64,000 bases of DNA from Desmodus rotundus (Eukaryota; Chordata; Mammalia; Chiroptera; Phyllostomidae), in assembly GCF_022682495.2 (NCBI RefSeq), contig NC_071390.1:166309220-166373219 (forward strand), in the 5' to 3' direction. Position 1 is the first letter of the stretch. Each line of letters begins with the position of its first letter. The position numbers were made by a program, and so were the translations under genes. The notes under the pieces were generated by a model. That model had not been told where the DNA came from. It searched no databases and was given only the letters and a program-made list of their open reading frames with translations. Below are positions 57,851 through 64,000 of this stretch, one piece after another.

Positions 57851-58399
57851 TAGACAAGTCTCTTCTTAATATATGAAGCCTTACCATTCTATTGTCGTCA
57901 ACTGTTTAGATTTAACTCTAATGTGTCACTGTTATTTCACTCCGCACTGTTTCTTGTATATCACATCTTCCCCTTTATTAGATTCATTGACCTCTAATTT
58001 CTAGGTCCTCTTTAGGGCTGGACGAGCAGGGGTAGATCAAATGGGACAGGAACTCCCTTAACTCTTGGAGTTCCACAAAGAGAAAGCCAGACTTCTAACT
58101 TCACCACTCTTGGGGCTGCCTCTGAAACACTGGACTGCCCCACTTGGCATAAATTTAGCAAGCAAGTATTATGCAATTGCTACACACTAACACTGTGCTT
58201 CAAGAGAAGCACATGTCACTTGAATTCTGTCATCAAGAATGTTCTGTTTTCACTGGTGTGGATGGGAGACTAGGGCAGAAGGCACAGGATGCTGGTAACT
58301 GGTGTCTAAGACTACTCTCTGAGTCAGAAACTATAGAGATCAACTCAAGGTAACTAACCAACATTAATCATTAACATCCATTGAGAACAGCAGAGAGTC
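57851..58399. other. unannotated interval
   Basis: Unique sequence with no gene or repeat recognised. Confidence 0.45.
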
Positions 58400-58575
58400 T
58401 TCAAAACTCTCTATATCGTCTCATTGAATTATCACGACAACTCTCTGAGGCGGGGACTATTATTCACATGAGGCAACTAAAGCACAGAGAAATCAAGTCA
58501 CTGCCCAAAGGTCAGAGCTAGTGAATTGTAGAGTTTGGATTCCGACTTGAACAATAGCCCCCAAGCACTGAGCCA
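58400..58575 (-). mobile_element. MIR SINE, antisense
   Basis: CTCATTGAATTATCACGACA, ACTCTCTGAGGCGGGGACTA, TGAGGCAACTAAAGCACAGA and GGTCAGAGCTAGTGAATTGT match reversed MIR in order. Confidence 0.85.
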
Positions 58576-59159
58576 AGGCGGGGGATTAAAGATAGTTTCT
58601 CAGTGCTGAGTCTCTCCTGGCCCCAACCTGTCCTCTGACACCATTCTTGCTATATTCTTATGAACAATTCTGTTCTTTTTCTTCTCTTCTGCTGGCAAAA
58701 AGTAAAGATCAGGGCACATATATTCTGAGTTCCAAATGAATAATGCAATCAAGAGATGCTCTAGACAAAGGGCCAAAATACGTGTTTGGGCCCCCCGTGA
58801 ATCTCCTCACAGTGATCTGACTGTGGTAGTGCAGGAAGTCAACACTGGACTCTGGGCCGGGGGAGCTCAGCTCCTGGCTCTGCCCCTTAGCATAGGGAGA
58901 GCCCTCTGGGCCCAGCACTTCACTCTTTGCACCTCTGTTTCTGCATCTCCAAGAGGGGGAATGTTTATACCAGCAGTACCTCTCTCAGAGGCACCTGGAG
59001 CTTTAATGACACATGGAGGCCTGTCCGTCAGAGCTCACGAACGGTTGTTCAGTCTGAATCCTTGGGTTCTAAATTCTTTCATATGCGAGACCCAGTGAAA
59101 GGCAAGAAATCCAGGAACCAGAGTCCGGGGTTTGAAACACAACAAACAATCTAAACCTT
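58576..59159. other. unannotated interval
   Basis: The 120-codon plus frame at 58736-59098 has no recognised domain. Part of it (58840-58990) could be a diverged MIR (CTCCTGGCTCTGCCCCTTAG, TTTCTGCATCTCCAAGAGGG). Confidence 0.4.
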
Positions 59160-59280
59160 CCAGCATATAAGCTGTCAGGCTGGAGATTTGTGTCTCTTTT
59201 GCTCACTGATATATCCCACGTGTCTACGGCAGTGCCTGGCCCGCTGTAAGAGCTCACTAAATATTTGTTGGATTAAAAGG
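59160..59280 (+). mobile_element. L2 LINE 3' end
   Basis: GCTCACTGATATATCCCACG, GGCAGTGCCTGGCCCGCTGT, AAGAGCTCACTAAATATTTG and TTGGATTAAA are the sense L2 terminus. Confidence 0.8.
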
Positions 59281-59544
59281 AAAGTTCATATAGCAATGTA
59301 AAGATGTATTTCAGTGCCTTCGAAACCTAGGTCTCAAATGTGGTTACTGAGGGTGGTCCAGCTTTGGCAGGGGCAATTAGGCAGAACCCATTCAAGTTTA
59401 AAACACACTCATACACCTTTGCAGGTGAGATGGAAATGTCTACCCTTCAACTATTCAATGAGATATTTTTACAACCCATCTGCATGTTATGTAGGCCTGC
59501 ATACAGAGTAGTCACCGTCACTAACTGAGCATGTCCGCAGTGTG

Positions 59545-59785
59545 AAGCAGTGGCTGAGAGCACACCTTGAAGCAGGGGCCTGGATTTAAAGCCTGGCTCT
59601 ATCAAAAACCAGCCAGTGTGGCCTGTGTAAGTTACTTAACCTTTCCTCTTCCTGGCCTACAGAGTACAAGTGATAACAGCATCTCTCTCATACTGTTGCC
59701 AAGAGCATTGAAGGGCTTCATGTATGTAGATGTGTAGAGTGGTGCCTGCTAGACAGATAGGCACATGCTCATTTTTTTATTCATG
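59545..59785 (+). mobile_element. MIR SINE, nearly full length
   Basis: CAGTGGCTGAGAGCACACCT, TAAGTTACTTAACCTTTCCT and ACTGTTGCCAAGAGCATTGA follow the sense MIR through to the AGTGGTGCCTGCTAGACAGA terminus. Confidence 0.85.
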
Positions 59786-60604
59786 GGGGCTTTGGAGGCT
59801 CTATAATGGCTGAAGTTTAGGGAAGGTAAATAGCAAAGGCTAGGAGAAGCCAGTCAGCTGGAGAACCAGGACTTGAGTGAGCCCTTGTTTGTCTGCCCCG
59901 GTGCCCGTGAGCTTACCTGTCTCATTCCCCAGTGACCACAAGTAGGACCGATACATTCTCCTTGACTTACAAAGTGGTTTTGTGCCAGCCTATGTTTTCC
60001 AAGTGCTCTGCCCTGATTCATGTTATAGCCACCATGTCTGTAGACAAGAAAACAAGCATCCTCTTCCCTAGATAATCTTGCTTCCCTCAATAAGGTACCC
60101 AGGGCTTGCAGCCTCAGTGTGCAGACCCCACCCGGTCATTACAAGGTATCTGAAGGGTCCACTTCTTAAAAACCAGCCCTCCCTCAGGCTGGTCCCCCAA
60201 ACCTGAATTTCTGCCTTAGATAATCCTATTCTTTATTTTCCTTGACTCATTTTTCATTTAAATTGACTTCATCTAAGGGTATCATTTCTATCTTTGAAAA
60301 AAGTTTGAAATCCTTTTTCTGGGACAATGTGGGCTATGAATACATTGATTACCTTTTGAGCTGGGGCTGGGGGGTTGGATAGCCCTGAGGCAGGGTGGAG
60401 ACCTAGACCAGGTCTCTGCCTCAGCTCTGGAGGTGGCTGGACGGTAGAGTCAGGATAATAGAATTCTCAGAGCTGACACCTATTTCTCTAAGAGCTATGG
60501 CTTCCTGTGACTCTGTGCGGCTCCGTGCCCTCCCCACCCCATGCCATCATACTCTTCCAGGCTCTAAGCACTCTGTTATGGCCTATTTCCAAGGTCTAAT
60601 CCAC
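59786..60604. other. unannotated interval
   Basis: Unique sequence with no gene or repeat recognised. Confidence 0.45.
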
Positions 60605-60700
60605 AAGCCATTACTGAGTGACTGCTGTGTGCAGACACGGGGCTGGAGCACCCAGCGGGGAGGGAGAGGGGTTGTGGCAGAAGGCCGCAGGAGACTGTAC
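60605..60700 (-). mobile_element. L2 LINE fragment, antisense
   Basis: CATTACTGAGTGACTGCTGT with GTGCAGACACGGGGCTGG fits the reversed L2 terminus. Weak. Confidence 0.45.
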
Positions 60701-61124
60701 TCCTGGTGCAGACAGCAAGGGTGACAGGAACAGCATGGTCAGAGGGCCATTTTTGGACCAGTAGGTCTGCCAGGCCCCAGAGCGATGGCCCTGTTTCAAC
60801 CCACAAGCACATCCTGGTAGGAGGGCTTATAATGTCCTGATTTTCAGATGAAGTGTCCTGGGGGGAAAGAGGAGAAGACATGAGCAAAGCCACGTGTTCC
60901 TCCCCTCAGAACCCAACAGAGTCCCTCAGGGGGACTTTCCTCAGTCGGCACAGTTCTGAGATGGACTTTCACTTCTGTCATTAGAGTCGCTGGTCAGTTC
61001 TGTCTTGGTTACATCACCGAAAATCTGTCTGCAGTTATTTCCTCATCAGCGACAGAGAGCCTGGTGTGCACAGGCCACAGGCCACACTGGGGCGGATGCT
61101 GTGGCCATGCATGGGGTCTCCTGA

Positions 61125-61250
61125 CCTAACTCCCCACTTGGGCGGAGATGACACTGAGGCCTAGACAGGGCCCTGGGCTTGATCAAGGTCATACAACTAG
61201 AAAGACCCCAAAGTGGGCCTTGAATCCTCTAATTCCCTGTGCAGGGATCG
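61125..61250 (-). mobile_element. MIR SINE, antisense
   Basis: GGAGATGACACTGAGGCCTA and GATCAAGGTCATACAACTAG match the reversed MIR core. Confidence 0.75.
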
Positions 61251-62399
61251 TGGTAAATCAACATTGCTTCCACTAAGATGATCTTACTGCCTTTTAGTAA
61301 GAGGGAAGTGCCCTGTTGTTTTACTTTTCCCTCTTTCCCAAATCTTTCAGCACACATCTGCTCTTCCATGAGTGTTTACTGAGCACATCCACACAGCCAG
61401 CACTTGTGAGACTGCAGGACCTACAAAGATTCGAAGACTCGGGCTCTGTCTCCACGGAAAACTGTGGGGACAGATCAGACCAACCCATGAGACCAGGACA
61501 CTCCAAACCCAGGTCCGACTCTGAGGACAGCCCCAGCCACAGAGTAGACTGGATCTCGAGGGGGAATTTAGAAGTTTTGTGTCATACTGGAAGGAATTAG
61601 GTGAGAATATCAAATACTGGTTCACATTTTTGTTGGTTTTTTCCAACTGGGCAAATTTTCCATCCACTTCTGGTTTTACACTGAACGAAAGTGACATTGC
61701 CAAGAAAGGGAGGGTGTGCAACCTTCAATCAGGGGGCCACTCCACGGGTCTGAGTGGAGGGAGGGTACACAGCCCTGGCTCCCGGGACAGCTGCTTCTCA
61801 CAGCCTTCCAAGTTATTGGGCATTGAGATTCCTCAAGACGATAATTGGGCTTTTGGGGTCTACTTGGGTCCTCTTGGCACTGGGATGCTGGCTAAAATAG
61901 CTCAGGCCATAAAAATACCAGAATGAAAATACTTCTAACAACCACACATCCACATGTTCCATGCAAAGGCTATTAAATCCTCCAAATTACACCAGTGTTG
62001 CTCTTCAAGGCCACAAGAGCACACAGCTGAATGGAAAAGGAAGGGATATTTTCAGGGTGAATTCAGCACCAATCATTCTAAGCATTCATTTGTCCTCCTA
62101 AAAATGTCTCTTTAAGCCCTTCAAAATAATTTATAAAGGTTGACTCCCCTTTTAAATGGTTTTACCAGGCCAAAGTAAGGCATGGTTTTTACATATTGCT
62201 TTTCTCAATATGACTAAACCAATCTCTGGTTAGGTGAGAGGAGGTCTAGTAACATTTGCTGGTTGTGACCTATCTATTCTACTCTAGAATTTCTCCGCCA
62301 TCCTTCTAGTCCAGCCCACTGCCATGTTTAGCCTAGACTCCCAAGGAGCATCTTAACTGAATTGTCTACCCTCAGTTTTTCTTCTCACATCCACTCTAC
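61251..62399. other. unannotated interval
   Basis: Open frames of 94-124 codons on both strands (61316-61926) have no recognised domain. No repeat recognised. Confidence 0.45.
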
Positions 62400-62580
62400 A
62401 CAAGATACTAGTCTAATGTTTCCTAAATGCCTCTGGCTATGGCTCTCTCCCTGCTTAATCACCTCAGTGGCCCCCCCATTGCCTTTAAACTCAAACATTT
62501 TCCTAAAGTTTATCAATCCCATAGTGCTCTGAACCCTGACTAATCTCTCCAGCCTCACCTTGCACCATTTCTAATTGGCA
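62400..62580 (+). mobile_element. L2 LINE fragment
   Basis: TCCCTGCTTAATCACCTCAG, CCCCATTGCCTTTAAACTCA and TCTCTCCAGCCTCACCTTGC match the sense L2 region (CCCCTGCTTAAAACC..CCATTGCC..CTCTCCAGCCTCATC). Confidence 0.65.
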
Positions 62581-62899
62581 GGGTGGGCATGGGTAGATAC
62601 AAGTTAACAATTTTCAGAGGCCCCTCTGACAGCCTCACCTCAGGGGCCCTGGAATGTGTGATTTGCAACTCTGCTTTCACAATCCTCCAATGTACCTCCT
62701 GTTCACCCGGGAGGTGTTGCAAAATCTCAGGAATGTTCCTTCAGCAAAATTAAGTTTAATTTACCTTTTATAGGTGCTTGTGTATGTAAAAACACGTTCC
62801 AATTAATTTGCAAATACATTTGAGTATCTATGAGTCCCTTCAGACTTTATATGAGTTGAATAGACTCTTGATTTCCCCCCTGAAAGCTATACCTTTTCC

Positions 62900-63645
62900 A
62901 GCCTTTTCATCTTGGGAAATGGCACTGCCATTCCCTCAGCTGTACAAGCCCAAGACTTGAGTGACACCCTTATCTTCTTCTTTGCCATCATCCTGGTCAG
63001 CAAGACCTGTTAATTCTATTTTCAGAACACATCTCCAGGTGGTCTGCCTCTCTTACCTCCAAGCTTCCACTCTAGTTTAACTCACCATCCTCTGGCTCCT
63101 GGACCTTTATGGTGCTCCCCCGCCCCCCCCGCCCTCCCCCCCCCCCCAATTCACAGCTGCCTCTCTCACTCTCTTACATCTAGTCTCTGTCCAACAGTCA
63201 GCATTGCCTTTTCAGATAGAAATATGATCTTGCCTATCCCCTGTTTGAAATCTTTCAACTGCTTTTCACTGCATTTAGGGGGAAAAAATCCAAACCCCTT
63301 ACCATGCCTTCCAAGCCATGGTGGACCTAGCCCCTGCTTACCTTTCTGTTTGCATCTAATACCACCTCACATGTGGCCACAGGGCCACAGCCTCATCCTT
63401 ACCTTCATCCTCTGCTCTTCTGACAGTCTGATCTCATTCCTGCCTCAGGGCATTAGCATTTGCTGTATCTTTTATCAAAAATGCTCTTTTATGATTTTCA
63501 CATTGGAGGCTCCTTTTTACCCCTCACCATACTTCTCAGACAAGCCTTCTCTGATAACACTCTGTACGAAATAAAAAATAGCCCTCTTTCCCCTCTATCC
63601 TACGGCTCCCTTCTACTTTCCTCTGTAGGCAAGATTACAAACTAA
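62900..63645 (+). mobile_element. long L2 LINE 3' region
   Basis: TGTTTGAAATCTTTCAACTG, CCAAACCCCTTACCATGCCT, GGTGGACCTAGCCCCTGCTT, CTGCCTCAGGGCATTAGCAT and CAAGCCTTCTCTGATAACAC follow L2 in order over 700 bp. A poly-C run interrupts it at 63117-63147. The 116-codon frame 63224-63574 is L2-derived, not a gene. Confidence 0.8.
63117..63147. repeat. C-rich homopolymer run
   Basis: About 27 of 31 bases are C, broken by two G and one T. Such runs are prone to sequencing length error. Confidence 0.9.
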
Positions 63646-63649
63646 ATGA

Positions 63650-64000
63650 AGTTACGAGTTTGCTAGAGCTGACATAACAAAGTACCACAAACTGGGTGCC
63701 TAGAAGTTCAAGATCAGGGTGCCAGCAGGATTGGTTCCATCTGGGGGATGTGAGGGAGAACCTGCTCCCCAGCATTTGGGGGTTTGGGGGCAATCTTTGG
63801 TGTTCCTTGCTTCTGCTGCATCACCCTGATCTTCGGCTTCAGTTTGACATGATGTTGTCCCTGTGTGTATACCTGTTTCCAAATTTCCCTTTTTTATAAG
63901 CTGAATAAGTGCCCCCTCCCCCCCCCACTCCAAAATGACCGCATCTTAACGACTTGCATCTACAACAACCCTGTTTCCAAGTAAGGTCCTGTTGTGAGGT
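63650..64000 (-). mobile_element. MLT1-like (ERVL-MaLR) LTR, antisense, cut by window end
   Basis: GAGTTTGCTAGAGCTGACAT and AACAAAGTACCACAAACTGG are the reverse of the LTR 3' end seen at 40500. AATCTTTGGTGTTCCTTGCT, GCATCACCCTGATCTTCGGC and TTTCCAAGTAAGGTC continue it towards the 5' side. It runs past the last base. Confidence 0.75.

Noticed and set aside
1..64000. CRISPR array, operon, prophage or bacterial system
   Set aside because: Base composition, SINE/LINE content and lack of long frames show vertebrate nuclear DNA. The periodic repeats present are microsatellites and two-copy duplications.

Overview
This window looks like ordinary nuclear DNA from a mammal, almost certainly a bat. 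The strongest clue is at least ten copies of a tRNA-derived SINE. Each copy has a 'GGCTGGTGTGGCTCAGTGG'-type head, an A/B-box region reading GGTTCAATTCCCAGTCAGGG, a pyrimidine-rich body and an (AATAAA)n tail. This is the Ves family of bats. Two short, heavily truncated L1 3' ends with intact target-site duplications (TSDs), at 41355 and 47364, share a 3' end that I associate with bat L1. The older layer (MIR, L2, MaLR/MLT1-type LTRs, MER5-like and other hAT elements, L1M, mariner) is the usual placental-mammal mix. I see no HeliBat- or piggyBac-rich signature of the kind expected in Myotis, so another bat lineage is possible, but this is inference.

I found no protein-coding gene, exon series, CpG-island promoter, rRNA, functional tRNA or CRISPR. 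The longest open frames (203, 188 and 179 codons) show no recognisable domain, and the 203-codon one lies in an L2 copy. The window reads as intergenic or deep-intronic DNA made of repeats separated by unique sequence.

Layout: 1-8 kb holds a hAT MITE with an 8-bp TSD, a nearly complete half-L1 (HAL1-like) element with a decayed ORF1, a pair of 150-bp inverted arms 1.27 kb apart, and a 2.4-kb 5'-truncated ancient L1 with a Ves SINE nested in it. 8-39 kb is mostly unique sequence with scattered MIR, L2 and Ves copies, an MLT1-like LTR (17.7 kb), a head-to-head Ves pair (18.5-18.9 kb) and long antisense L2 copies (31.3 and 36.4 kb). 39-45 kb is dense in LINE remnants: an L1 with a nested Ves, an MLT1-like LTR, a second L1 3' end, and an L1 split by an internally deleted mariner. 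46-49 kb holds an 81-bp near-perfect tandem duplication, a young antisense L1 tail and a MIR split by an LTR. 49-64 kb is mixed MIR/L2/Ves, an ancient L1 interrupted by about 0.8 kb of unidentified sequence, a long sense-strand L2 and a partial antisense MLT1-like LTR running off the end.

No genes work together here. What can be read is insertion history: nested elements with recoverable TSDs give relative ages.
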